A DNA stretch of 64,000 nt from Closterium sp. Naga37s-1 (GCA_947471745.1 CANJKZ010000778.1:413501-477500), one strand, 5' to 3'. Shown: positions 49,704 through 61,009, counted from the stretch's first letter. A program made the numbers and translations. Notes: generated by a model not told the origin, from the sequence alone.

Positions 49704-50382
49704 CAGGGCTCTCGTTATCAGACCAATTTGGTCTGATGGTCTGATTTTCAGACTTACTTTTTTGTATTCATCTGATTTTCAAGACAGTGATTTTTTACCC
49801 ATCTGATCCTTCTGACAAATGATTTAGGTTCAGATGAATTTTCAGACCAAGCACTATACTTCATCTGAATTTTCAGATAGTGAGTTTCATTTCATCAGAC
49901 GAATCTGGCCACTAGGCCATAGGCCATCAGTTTCGGACCCTTGCATTGCAGTTCCCTTGCTCCTCACTACAACACCCTCCCAGGCACCCAATCCAAGCCG
50001 AGATTCTCGCTAAGTCCCCACTCCCTGACTCACACGATGCTCGATCGAGTCCCTCCCAGCCCCAAAACACCCCTATCCCTCTCCTCAGCCCAACTCCCTC
50101 GTCCCCCTGGCAGCCCGACATCCGCCCTCCTGCCCCCCTCCCGCCTCTCGCAGGCCAGCACCCCTACCCTTCATTCTCGCTCGATAGAAGTAACTCACTA
50201 CATACGGTAACTGCAAAGTAAAAAAGGCCAGACAACAATGTGTGTTTCATCTGGAAAATCAGACATTGCTTTTGAATTCGTCTGAAAAAACAGACTAGAA
50301 ATTTAGCCTCCTCTGAACGTCAGACGAAACGATTTTGGTCTTTGAACTTTTCAGACGGGCTCAAATCCTAGCAAGAGCCCTG
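49704..50382. mobile_element. 679-bp hAT-like non-autonomous element
   Basis: Perfect 8-bp target duplication TCACTCGC at 49696-49703 and 50383-50390. Ends are CAGGGCTCTCGTTA at left and, on the complement, CAGGGCTCTTGCTA at right. The subterminal 100-200 bases on both sides are packed with short palindromes of the form TCTGA-n-TCAGA. The core (49925-50210) is C-rich and non-coding. Confidence 0.9.
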
Positions 50383-50390
50383 TCACTCGC

Positions 50391-50601
50391 CCCGCATCGG
50401 AGCCGATTGTTGAGCTCGAGAAGATTCTGAGCCATCGGATTCGACACCTCACAGTCATCAAGAGGATCAAGATCCTCATTCGCTGGAAGGACCGTACGCC
50501 AACTAAGGATAGCTGGGTGCCCCTGGCCACCATCGAAAGCCACCATGCCCTGCAAGTGCACCTGAGGAGCCGGGGTTTCCGAGATATACACGCACTCGCG
50601 T
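50391..50601 (+). pseudogene. gypsy-4 chromodomain
   Basis: IVELEKILSHRIRHLTVIKR, then ILIRWKDRTPTKDSWVPLAT is a chromodomain (aromatic cage partly recognisable: I-R-W-K and D-S-W). Such domains at integrase C-termini direct chromovirus insertion toward marked chromatin. The frame ends TAG at 50599-50601, then the polypurine tract. Confidence 0.75.
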
Positions 50602-50638
50602 AGCGGAGGGGGCTTCTTGAGGAGGGGGGGGGGGGCAG

Positions 50639-50957
50639 TGTAAGGAATATTCCCGACATTCCTTATCGTGACCGTCAACATCGCGTACAACCGCAGCCGT
50701 TGTTCGCCCGTTACTGCTAACGGGGCTTTGCCAACTTCACGCGCACTGTTTCACCAAACCATGCACCGCTGGCCCGGCCGAATCGGCCTACACTTCGGGG
50801 CTAGCCCGAACCTCGATGCCAGCCTAACTTCCTAGCTCGCACGCACCGCGTAACCGTTGCATGTTTTCGCACATAAGTATTTGCTCATGCCCTCGCTCAT
50901 ATTTTGTATCTATTGACCACATAGTGCAATCCTCGCTGTCTAGTTGCATTGCACTAT
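50639..50957 (+). repeat. 3' LTR of gypsy-4 (right end approximate)
   Basis: Starts TGTAAGGAATATTCC after the G-run. The end is near TTGCATTGCACTA; the GTGCAATCCTCGC segment resembles the U5 of the LTR at 11832-12202. Confidence 0.65.
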
Positions 50958-51679
50958 GGAACCGTACTAGAACCCCGAGCTGCTTTTGAAATGTTTAAAA
51001 TCTTTTACCGAATCAAAAATCAAACCTGCACAGAGGATCGATCGAGGGAGGTGGCGCGTCCCGCGTTGGATTACAGTTCATCCGTCGTGGTGCAAGACGA
51101 TTCCAGATGGTGCACAAAGGTAATCAAAATGTGCCGTTTTGAACCGTGACGAAACGAGAGTAACCTCACAGGTCGAACAAGCGATGAACGCGCTGACTTC
51201 GGCCCCAGCAACGCGAACATTACACATCGCTGCTGTCAGTCATGCATTGACCAACCAGCAGCCTTGCATTGCAACGCGTCCCCTCCCCCACCAAACCTGC
51301 GATCGACTCTGCATGTTCGTTCTTTTGCAGGTTTAGGAAAGGTTAGGCTAGTTGTGAATGCAGCTAGCGAGTTTCCAGTGCGGTGGAGGCTGATATCGTA
51401 CGGTTGATATTGGAGATTGGAGTGAATGTGTTCTGCCTCTTCTTCACGCTTATATAACCTGGCTCTTGCTCACGCTTACCTCCCGTTCTCGTCCTTCCTT
51501 GGCTATCGCGGCGGCGCTTTCTCACTACAAATTGGATCCCCCTCTGTTCCGTTCATCATATCCCGCCATTGTATAGCTTTTCTCCTCGTTGTACGCATTT
51601 CTCTTCATTCGATGCGCTTCTTTCAAAGGATCCACCACCACACCGCCTTAGCTTCCCATCTTCCTCTCTCTTCGTCGGC
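50958..51679. other. intergenic region upstream of the secreted-protein gene
   Basis: About 720 bases, no gene supported. TATATAACC near 51451 may be a TATA-like element for the gene at 51680. Confidence 0.4.
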
Positions 51680-52338
51680 ATGGCGCGCGGACAGCGGCGT
51701 TCTGCCCTTCACGGTGGCCTCGCCACATTCCTCGCTGGCCTCGTTGCTCTCGCTGGACTCGCGGCACGTGCATCCGTACAGCCCGAGGCGCGGCCTTACT
51801 GCGACTCGTATGTGGACTTCAATCAAGCTGCATCTGGGGGACAGGAACTTCCAGAATTCGTCCATGATTCGTTGTGCAAAGACTTGGATGCGTCGAGATT
51901 CAACAGTAGGGACGAAATCCTGGTCAACATTTCTTGGGCCGTGTTTGACAACGCTCTCGTTCGCTGCAAGAGCATGACCTTCCACTACAACCCGGGCTGC
52001 ACGAGAGCTCCCACTGCGACGTACCCACGCCCGATGCTAAAAAAAACGGATGAATCCACGTCATGGTGAGCTCGCATCTGCCGCACAGCGGTGAAAGTTT
52101 CCACTTCTATCAATTCTTCTGAGAATTCTGAAAAAAAAAAAAAAAAAAAAAAAAAAAACCAAAACTGAATCGGTTGTTGTTTGTTAGGGACGATGTGGCT
52201 CTCTCCCTCCACTTGCTCAAGTTCGATCGTGTTCTTGTGCTCCTGCCACTGCCATTATGTCCCTTTCAGGTCGTTGTTTGGCCACGACGAGCTGCCGTCA
52301 TCCGTGAAATGCGTGACTGATAAGATTGCAAGCCAAGG
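51680..52338 (+). CDS. secreted protein, first exons of an unrecognised gene
   Basis: ATG at 51680 opens a signal peptide (LATFLAGLVALAGLAARA). Exon 1 runs to 52065 (donor GTGAGC); exon 2 probably starts at 52188 after TTAG and gives WDDVALSLHLLKFDR in phase. A third segment, 52270-52338, between CTTTCAG and GTACAAC could read SLFGHDELPSSVKCVTDKIA. Phases of the third exon do not close cleanly. I do not recognise the family. The gene may continue beyond the methyltransferase element or may have been cut by it. Intron 1 contains a run of 28 A. Confidence 0.5.
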
Positions 52339-52539
52339 TACAACATGATGCTTGCGCATCCTGGTAATGCATGTGCCAAGGCCCGTCGCCCGCACTGCCA
52401 CGCGTCACAGCTCAGAGAATGCCGTGTGGTGCGATGTGGTGTGGTTTGGTGAGGTGAGGGGTGGTATTGTGCAGTGTGGTGTGGTGGGGTGTGTGATGTC
52501 TAGTTGGAACGCCAATGCTAAGGTTCATTCAGCATTCTC

Positions 52540-52640
52540 ACTCAGCGTGTTTCACACGCCATCACACTCTGTGTGTTTCACACGCCATCACACTCTGCGT
52601 GTTTCACACGCCATCATACTCTGCGTGTTTCACACGCCGT
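52540..52640. repeat. about 26-bp minisatellite
   Basis: Four units of GTGTTTCACACGCCATCACA plus a few bases, downstream of the secreted-protein exons. Confidence 0.8.
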
Positions 52641-52694
52641 CACACGCATAAGTCGCAACATGACCATTCCCTGGCTGTTAAAATCTCCGTCTTT

Positions 52695-52873
52695 TCATGC
52701 CTAGCTGTTTGTTTTTCTGTCATGTCATGCCTAGCTGTTTGTTTTCTGTCATGTCATGCCTAGCTGTTTGTTTTTCTGTCATGTCATGCCTAGCTGTTTG
52801 TTTTTCTATCATGTCATGCCTAGCTGTTTTTTTTTCTGTCATGTCATGCCTAGCTGTTTGTTTTTCTGTCATG
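52695..52873. repeat. about 30-bp minisatellite shared with the long direct repeats
   Basis: Six units of CATGCCTAGCTGTTTGTTTT plus TCTGTCATGT. Two units of the same sequence occur inside each long repeat, at 53609-53670 and 61656-61717. Confidence 0.88.
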
Positions 52874-53054
52874 TGTCGTGATGCAAGTCCCGCTGAGCCT
52901 CCCTTCTCATTGAAGCCTTCCCTCCCTTTACTCTCCTCCACCCTTCTCACTTTTCTGTCCCCTTTCTTCCAGCAGGTGACCCTCCCTAACCCTTGTTCCT
53001 CCTGGCGTATGTGATGAGCTTACTCTCCTTCCCTCCGCGTGTATCAGGCGACCC
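52874..53054 (-). repeat. 181-bp duplicate of the polyprotein 3' end (copy A)
   Basis: Apparently identical to 54752-54932, where it encodes the last 23 or so codons of the methyltransferase element's polyprotein. Here it stands outside the left long repeat without the rest of the element. Confidence 0.85.
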
Positions 53055-54749
53055 ATGAACAAGTCTAAACCCCCTCGCAAGGGCTCCGTCAGATTGCTCC
53101 TGCTTCTCCCTACTGCTAGCTTCCTTTGGCTTAGGAAAACAAGATTGCAGTAAAAAGAGAAACATACAAGCAAAAAGCGAGAGACCTGAGTGCTCCCCCC
53201 GACTACATTCCCTCCTCCTCCTGCCTAGGTTCCTCCTGCAGCACGCTAACTCTAGTGCCAGACGCGAGTCAGCTGCACTGCTCGTGATGGCTCCTAGGTA
53301 CTAGCTAGCTCCCACTGGGCCCATTAGGCATGCACTGCAATCCAGCTGGAATCGAGTTCCTAGCCTGGAATCGCATTCCCAGCTGGAATTGCATTCCCAA
53401 CCTGGAATCGAATTCCCAGCTGGAATCGAATTCCCTCTTCTGTACCAACCTCCTCGAATTTCCCTGCACTCGGCTCTGTAAAGCGTATGTACAGTACATA
53501 CCACGCACACAAAAGAAATTAGAGTACAAGTCCAGAAATGCACAATTACCTGGCTGCTGTGTAATTCACGCCTTAGCCTGCTGGCTAGGCGTTAATAACG
53601 CGACACATGTCATGCCTAGCTGTTTGTTTTTCTGTCATGTCATGCCTAGCTGCTTGTTTTTCTGTCATGTCATGCCATGACAGTTTGGACCAAGCCACAT
53701 GTCATGCGCCCCTGGCCTTGCTCTTTCCCATCCATCCACTCTCTCTACAACAGCAAAACTATTTCTATCCCCATAAAACTACGTTTCAAATACTCTTGTT
53801 CCACTCTTTAAATCCTGGTGCAGAGAACACAGGCGAATGGGCAAATGGGTTCGGCAGGGTATCGGCACTTCCTTCTCGAGCCTAGCATGCTCGGCATGAA
53901 GCCTTCCTTGGTTGTTGCATTCTCCAGTCCAGAGCAACAGATACTTAGCAACTTTACGGCAAGATTCATGCTACATATACTTTGCATTCCTATGGGCTTT
54001 TGCTTTGTGGGTTTCTTCCATTGTGTGCTTATGGGGATCAAATTGTGGTGTTTGCACTGCAGGGTTATGAGGGTTATGCTTTGTGGGTTTGTGCTTGCAT
54101 TGTCTTATGGCTGTTAATCTAAAAAAAACTCCAAAAAAACACCTACAGGGTTGTTCTTACCAGGCACAATCTGCATGGCTGGTTCTTCCCAGACTTAAGA
54201 AGCTACACCATCTAGCAGTACCGGTACAAGGAAGGTTCTGGATTCCAGAGATTGGTGCAGCAGCGCCTGCTGCAGGGGTTCCTCTTAGGGGGGTTATAAT
54301 GAAGTACTGAAGACCCAGAAGTCTCCTAATTTTGGGAGGTCTTTTATTCGGGAAATTACGGTATTGCGACAACAGCCGAATTGTGAACCATGGGACCTCT
54401 GTTAATTGTGTGCGCAACTACCGGCAACTACGGTATCACCATTCATCGTCATCCATGGCGACAAAAACATTAAAGAGGCGGCCATTAGTGGAGCGCAACT
54501 CGTTGACCAGCCTTCCCCAGTGCGACCGGAGCCCGCCCACAAAGAAATCGCCCTGAGAAGCCACCAACAGACTTGCCAGCGCCCTTGCTTCTGCTGTCGG
54601 CACGGCTGCTCCTGAGTCTTGGAGTGCGGTGGGCGCAGGGCTTGTCTGATTGGTGGAATGGAGAAACGTCCAATCACGGTAGTTGGATACCTTGGTTATT
54701 AGAGACTGGTGAAAATGTTTTGAGCAACAGGGGAGACAGGGGATGGGGA
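53055..54749 (-). repeat. left 1,695-bp direct repeat (putative 3' LTR)
   Basis: Same length as 61102-62796 with no indel and two substitutions that I could find (near 53331 and 53757). Flanks the methyltransferase element. Its extreme ends are not TG...CA; TG/CA ends exist about 1 and 20 bases inside. Contains GGAATC/GAATTCC palindromic units at 53340-53430. Short frames inside have no recognisable product. Confidence 0.75.
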
Positions 54750-54863
54750 GCTGTCGTGATGCAAGTCCCGCTGAGCCTCCCTTCTCATTGAAGCCTTCCC
54801 TCCCTTTACTCTCCTCCACCCTTCTCACTTTTCTGTCCCCTTTCTTCCAGCAGGTGACCCTCC

Positions 54864-57800
54864 CTAACCCTTGTTCCTCCTGGCGTATGTGATGAGCTTA
54901 CTCTCCTTCCCTCCGCGTGTATCAGGCGACCCTGCCCCCTCCCGTGCCTGAGCAGCAGCTCCCGCAGCTCTGGTCACGGGATCTTTAGCCTGAATCTGCA
55001 CTCCCTTCGCTCGAGCCACATTCGTCACATGCTCCTTGACTTTCTTTCCTCGCTGATCCTCCAACACTAGGACTCCCGACTCCCGCACTTCCTTCACCTT
55101 CCACCGTTCAGGACCCACGGCTAGGTCCAGCGTGTCCCTCTTCGCCTTCCTCAGGTATACCTCCTGTCCTGCCGCTATAGCCTCTCTCTGCTTTCCTTTA
55201 CCCTCCTTCTTGCGTTGCTGATATTGGCGTGCATCCCTCAGCTGCGCGACATGTAAATTTTCCAAGGCTGCTGGTGTCAGCTCCCTCAGGTACCGTGCCC
55301 TCTTTTGTGCTACTTCGGCCCATAAACCAGGCTCGTCTGCCTCCACGGCAACCGACAACAGCTTTGGTGCATCCACGGGTAAGACTGGTTCCCGACCGTA
55401 CAGCAGATGGTAGGGTGACAGATTCTTCAGAGCAGATTGCTTAGCAAACCTGTATCTCGCCAGAATCCAGGGAAGCTCCTTGTCCCAAGTCCTCTTGTTG
55501 TTCTCCCCGTATGCCCTCAGTCCCTTCTTCTATGTCTGTATCATTCGTTCGGTCAATCCATCCGACTGCGGGTGGTACCTTGAAGTCACACGATGAGTAA
55601 TCCGGTTCTCTTTCAGCATCTCCTCGAAGCTGCCTTGGAATTCGGTCCCCTGGTCAGTCAATACCTCCCCGCACGCTCCGTATCTGGTGAGCACCTCTTG
55701 CACGAAAGCCTCAGCGATCAAGCTGCTGTTTTTGCTAGACAAGGCCCTGGCCTCCACCCACTTGCTGGTATGCTCTATCATTACCAGGATATACTGCTTT
55801 CCTTTGGTCGACAGCGGCAGCTCTCCTGCCAAATCCAGCGACCATCGGTACCCCAAGCCTCGAATCGGTAGGGATTGCAGCTCGTCTCTTTCTCTCTCCA
55901 AAGCCGCCTTGTTTCGCTGACAAGCTTCGCAGGCTGCTACCATTGCAGCCACGTCCTTCCTCATGCTTGCCCACCAGTACATAGTGCTCAGCAGCTGTCG
56001 AGTCCTGGCTATCCCGTAATGCCCCAACTTCCCATGGACCTTTAGCATGATCCTCTCCCTGTCTTGCGGCTGTGGCACGACGCGCCATCCTTCGCTAGTG
56101 CGCAGCTGTAACTGATCCTGAAACCATCGGTAATGCTGCCCCCTGGCCCTGGCCCGTTCGCTTACCCCTGAGTCCTCTAACGGCTCTCCTTTTATCCACC
56201 CCATGGTCTCCTGATCTTCCCACACATCCACCTGCCGCTGCTCTCCCTTCTCTTGCCCCCAGGTCACCTCTGCCCCCTGTGCTAATGCTATCAGCTGTAC
56301 AACTGGCTGCATCGGAGGCGGGTTTCTGGATAACCCATCCGCGTATTGCAGTGTCTTACCCGGTCGGTGACGGATATCGAAATCGAATCCCAACAGTTTG
56401 ATTGCCCACCTGGCGTTCCTGCCCGTCAGTTCTTGGTTTTTCATCAACCATAGCAAGGGCTGGTGGTCGGTCACTAGCGTGAAATGTCGGCCTTGCAGGT
56501 ACACTTTGAAGTGGGTGATACCCCACACAGCGGTCAATCCCTCCCCTTCGTACGAGCTGTAGTTAGCTTCCGTAGGGCTACAGCTGCGACTGGCGAATGC
56601 TACGACTCTCTCTTCCCCGTCTATGTCCTGGCAAAGCACTGCCCCCATCCCCATACTGCTCCAGTCGGTGTAGAGAACAAATGGCGCATCTGCCCGAGGT
56701 ATCTGCAGCAGGGTACCCGTCTTCACTGCTTCCAGCAAATCTTGCCTGGCTGCTTCCTCCGTATCTCCCCACTGCCAACTCTTCCCCTCTCTGAGCAGCT
56801 GGTTCAAGGCGTGCGCTCGGCGACTGAAATTCGGCACGAACTTCCTGTAATAGTTCAGGAAGCCAAGAAGTGCCCTTAGCCCAGATTTGTCCTTCGGTGC
56901 AGCCAAATCGTCCAGCACCTTGACTTTAGCTTCCTGTATCGCCAGCCGCCCCCCCCTCACCTCAAACCCCAGGTACGCCACTGTACGGCGGGCTATCTTG
57001 CACTTGTCCGGGTGGCATGTTAGTCCTGCAGCTGCTATCGCCTCCAGAGTCTGCTTCAAGTCCTGTACATGCTGTTCGTCGCTCCCGCTGAAGATGAGCA
57101 CATCATCGATGTAACAGGCTGCTGCTGGGATTCCCTTCAGCACCTGATCCATAGCCCGTTGAAACACCGCTGGCGCATTGCATATCCCGAATGGCATCAC
57201 ATTGTATTCATACAGCCCATCCACTCCGTGAAAGGCTGTTTTTCGCTTGTCCCCTTCCTTGATAGCGATTTGGTTAAATCCTTGTCGTAAGTCCAGGGTA
57301 GAGAAGATCGTTGCTCCATCTAGTTTATCGAAGATATCATCCGCAGTCGGCATAGGATATCGGTCTGGGCTGGTGATCTTGTTCAGGTCCCTAAAGTCCC
57401 CACACATCCGCTTCGCTACCACCTTCCCCGTGATGTCTTTTCTGACAGCTACTACCGTGGCTGCTGCATAACTCGACTCTGACGGGCGTATTATCCCTGC
57501 TGCCAGCAGCTCCGCGCATTTCTCCTTGCAGATCGCCGCATCTTCCACATTCATCCGCCTCCTGCGCTGATAAGTGGGCAGCTCCGTGGTTAAGTTTAAC
57601 TCCAACTCTCTCCCTTTGTATCTTCCCAGCTCCTGTAAGTTGTATGCGAAAGTACCTCTGTGCTGCTGCAGTACCTGTCTGATTGCTTCTGCTACCTCCT
57701 TCTTTATGTCAGCTCCCATCTCCCATTCCTTGCCTGCTCCCATGTCTTTGACCCCTGCCTGCGTATTTGTAGTGCTCCCCTTAGCGGTTATCTTCTCGAC

Positions 57801-60737
57801 TGCTGCGTATGCTGCTTGCTTATAGCACTGACCCCCTTGCCTTTCCTGCTTCCCTCCCTGCTGCCCTGGACCCTTCCGCATCTCAGTTACCAACCATCTC
57901 AGAGAATGTTGATCAATCGCCCTGCCCAAAGCTGCTCGACGAGTCTCTTCCCCCACTCCCTCTGCTGCAGTGGCTCCTGGAAAGTACCCCATAGCTAGCT
58001 CGCGTTCCAAGGCGGTTGGCTCTTCCCACTTCCCTTTACGGTGATCATACACCATCCCTGGGCCGGGGTTCCCGTCCTGCTCAATAAAGCCTCGTGCTTT
58101 CGCGTAAGCCACTAACGTCGGCCAGGCTCTTCGCGCTTCCCCTACTCGGTTGCACTGGTACTGCAGGGGGTGATCTGGTTTGACCACTGGCGTAGCTACC
58201 CTCCCTGGTTCGAGGATGTCCTCCACAATCCTAGTCCCATCTCTTTCTACTTTTGCCAACCGAGCCCGAAGCTCCCCTTCAGGTAGGACATTTTGCCAGA
58301 AGCGCCGCACCCGATGCGTTAGTGCCCCCAGCTGCGCCCCGTCACATCTAACTCCCTTTCCCAATTCTGCTTCCACCAGCTCCCGCACTTCTCGGACCGG
58401 CTCCCTAGCATCACCATTCATATCCACGTGCTCTAGAATGTAAGCGTACTCTCCTCCTACCTCCTTCATCCACCTCATGATTTCCAGTAGCGTGGTCACT
58501 AACCCTGTGCGCTCATCTTGCAATCCCTTCCCCTTCCCTGCCCTCGAGGTACCCTGGCACTCCCAGCCGGCCACTAGCAGGTCCACTTTTCCCCAATTCT
58601 TTACGTCTTCTTTGGTAATCTGCTTCACATCCCAGTTCTTGTTCTGCATGGCCTCCTTCACCACATCTTTCCTCAGCTGGGCGGGGTACCGCTGCTGCAG
58701 TACCTGTGCGTGTTTCCAGGCCATCCTCCTGACTTCAGGATCCACCTCCACATAGATCCACTTCTTCACCCTCAGACCGGCCTCTAGTGCTGCTGCTAAA
58801 CCGGCTCCCAGCCCCCCGAACAGCTCCACCAGTGTGACACTGTACTGGTCTATGCTTGCCCCCGGCTGGATTTCCATGATCTTCCCACCGCTTGTACTTC
58901 CTCCCCTCCCCATGCCTCCTGCCCTCCAGGCTTTCTTTGGTTCAGTCCTGATGAAACGCACTGGCAGCTCACTCAGCTCCTTCCCTTCCTCCCAGAAATC
59001 CGAGCGGTATAGCACTTGCTCCTGCCAGGTGCATATCGTAGTCCCTATCTTGTAGAGCAACTCCATTCCCAGTAAAATGTCGTAGTCGTCTGATTCCGTC
59101 AGTCCGCACTGCACCCTTATCGTTGTCTCTCCCTCCCCCCCCGGCTGCAGCGTGATCTCAATCAGATCCTTAGTGCATGGCATCCACTTGGGAGCCCCTC
59201 CCTCTGCGGTCATGATCAGTATTCCCCGTCTCACTGTTTCCCAACCTCCTTGCGCCTTTAGCTGCTCGGTCAGCTTTCTTCCCAGCAACACACTCTGCGC
59301 GCCTGTATCCACCACGGCATTTTCTACCAGAATCCCTCGTACCGCTACAGACTTCGGTTCCACCACCAGAGCCGTGGGCTGGCAGACCAGTCGCTCTTCA
59401 GGGTGTCGCCGAGCTGCCTTCGGCTTGTTAGTCCCCTCAGGTACTTTTGAAGTCCTTCTCATTGGCTGCTTCGGCTCCGCTCTACCGTCCTTCCCTCCAC
59501 TTCTCAACCCCAAACTTTCTCGGTCCCTGGGCGACATGGCCATTGTCCCATACTCAGCTTCTTCCTCCCCGTAATCTTCCTCTTCCTCGTCTTCCCAAGC
59601 TAGTAGCGCTTTCTCCGGGTCTTCGCTGATCTCCACCTTACCCATCTGCGCCTTCAGCTTTGCTAACTCCCTCTCCAACTGCTGTTCTCTAGCGGATTTT
59701 TCTCCCCCCTTCTCCTTCTTGCTGTAGCACCTTTCTTCCGTGTGTCCCCGTTTCCTACAGAAGGTGCAGATCGGCGCCTTGGGACAATTCCGCCTGAAAT
59801 GCCCTTTCTCTTTGCAGATGTCGCATATGATGTCGATGGCGCAATCCTTTCGCAGATGCCCGTGTTCCCCGCACTTGTGACACCGTCGCTTGTCTTCAAA
59901 TGGTTTTTCTCTCCGTTCTTCTTCCATCCGCTTTCCTTCCACCGCAGCCCACGCCGGCCTCCTGCGTTCGCCTGATCTTCCTGAGCTCGCTCCGCGTAAC
60001 CCATCGATGAACCTTCTTCCCTCCTCTACCTCTTTCGCCACCTGATACACTTGTCGCAATTTCGCCTTCATCCCCAGCGCGTACAGTCGGCTCCGCATAT
60101 CTTGCATCAGGTCTTCATCCAATCCACCCACAAACTTCGACACCAAGGTCCGTTCTTCCAGGCAGCCCATGTCTTCGGCCAGCTCCATCAGTCGATTATA
60201 GTACGCTAGCAGAGATTCTCCTCTCGCTCTCTTAAAATCTTGGAACTCTGTCATCCGATCTGCTGAATGTCCCGGGAATTGTTCTCGCAGGCTTTCCAGG
60301 AATCGGTCGGTGATTTCCGCCGGCGCGAAGTCTCCCCGCTTACTCTGCAGCAACAACCCTTGTCTCTCCACCCGGTAATGCGTCAACGCTTCCCCCTTGA
60401 GCGTTCTCCCCAATCCTCTGAAGAATTCAATGGGATCGTGCCCCTCCCTCTCCCAGCAGTATCGGATGTCATCCACCATCATAAGATAATTCTTCAGCGT
60501 GGGCTCCTCTCCAGGCGCTCCTGAGAAGCGATCCGGCACTTCAATCTTAGGTGGAGCTGCACTTATCGTTCTGCCCGTTCCCCAGCTCGCCGTTCCCCAG
60601 CTCGCCGTTCCCCTCTCGCCAATCCCCACATGCTGATCTCCTCTACCGGCCTCCCTGGATTCGCATCTTCCAGCAGAGGATCCGTGAAACGCCTCTCCTT
60701 CTCGCTGGCTCCGCTGATCTTCCTGATGGTCTCCCAC
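54864..60737 (-). CDS. Gag-protease-DNMT-RT-RNase H-integrase polyprotein with one internal TAG
   Basis: 1,957 codons plus stop on the complement, with one in-frame TAG at 55530-55532 inside the integrase. Residues counted from 60737. Gag about 60-250. Three CCHC knuckles 286-338 (CHKCGEHGHLRKDC, CDICKEKGHFRRNC, CTFCRKRGHTEERC). Acidic linker. Protease VVDTGAQSVLLG 475-486. Methyltransferase about 635-945. RT about 1065-1260 with CGDFRDLNKI and CYIDDVLIFSG. RNase H from VLYTDWSSMGMG. Integrase zinc region 1568-1607, then SLDLAGE, LTDQGTEF and HPQSDGLTERM for D, D, E. After the TAG the frame continues with DKELPWILARYRFAKQSALK to a basic tail. The codon at 60737 is GTG, so the true start lies upstream or is reached by frameshift. 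Confidence 0.9.
57903..58835 (-). other. C5-cytosine DNA methyltransferase domain in pol
   Basis: Between protease and RT in the same frame. Motif I TLVELFGGLGAGLAAALEAG binds S-adenosylmethionine. Motif II is WIYVEVDPEVRR. Motif IV is DLLVAGWECQGTSRAGKGKG, holding the catalytic Cys but with ECQ where most family members have PCQ. Motif VI is YILEHVDMNG, EHV in place of ENV. Motif VIII is LTHRVRRFW (QxRxR-like). A C-terminal ERELAMGYFPGATA and GRAIDQHSLRWLV fit motifs IX-X. The short stretch between VIII and IX is the target-recognition zone. All blocks are in canonical order, so an active or recently active enzyme is plausible. Confidence 0.88.
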
Positions 60738-61009
60738 TCTCGGTTCTGGGGTTCCACGCTGAGATCCTCCAACCCTGGCTGATTAAGATCCCATCCCTGG
60801 CGCTGGCGAATTGCAGTTAGAGCCCAGTGGAGGCTCTTCCCGTCGGTCGCCCTCCTTTCCTGGATCCGCGCTGCTATTACCACTAGCGTTCGCTGTTCCT
60901 TCTTCTGCTCGGAACCCAGGCGTCTTAGTCGGCAGGGCTTGCCCCTCCATCCTCCGCGCAGGAAATCTGTGACCTGAACGCAGCTGATGAGTATGTAATT
61001 CTTGATCAA
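60560..61009 (-). CDS. Gag N-terminal extension in a second frame
   Basis: A frame offset from the main polyprotein reads like protein: LGSEQKKEQRTLVVIAARIQ, REWETIRKISGASEKERRF and DANPGRPVEEISMW. It ends TAA about 15 codons into a tandem 15-bp repeat (GGGGAACGGCGAGCT) at 60590-60625; the main frame (VPDRFSGAPGEEP) follows. Either a frameshift mutation or a frameshift site joins them near there. A start codon was not settled; ATG at 61017-61019 is in a third frame. Confidence 0.55.

Larger units (their letters stand above)
49029..50957 (+). mobile_element. Ty3/gypsy 3' end (gypsy-4) with chromodomain, split by a hAT-like element
   Basis: Integrase C-terminal half, a hAT-like insertion, chromodomain, polypurine tract (run of G at 50624-50635) and LTR. 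The 5' part is missing, replaced by copia H. Confidence 0.8.

Noticed and set aside
53055..54749. Host segmental duplication rather than LTRs
   Set aside because: Not fully excluded; equal length, near identity and placement on both sides of a complete retroelement interior favour LTRs, so the LTR reading was kept with reduced confidence.
57903..58835. The methyltransferase as an independent host gene
   Set aside because: It is in the same frame as protease upstream and RT downstream with no stop, start or splice signals between them.
55593..59629. Plus-strand frames opposite the methyltransferase polyprotein
   Set aside because: Short and motif-free, while the opposite strand has a continuous multi-domain polyprotein.
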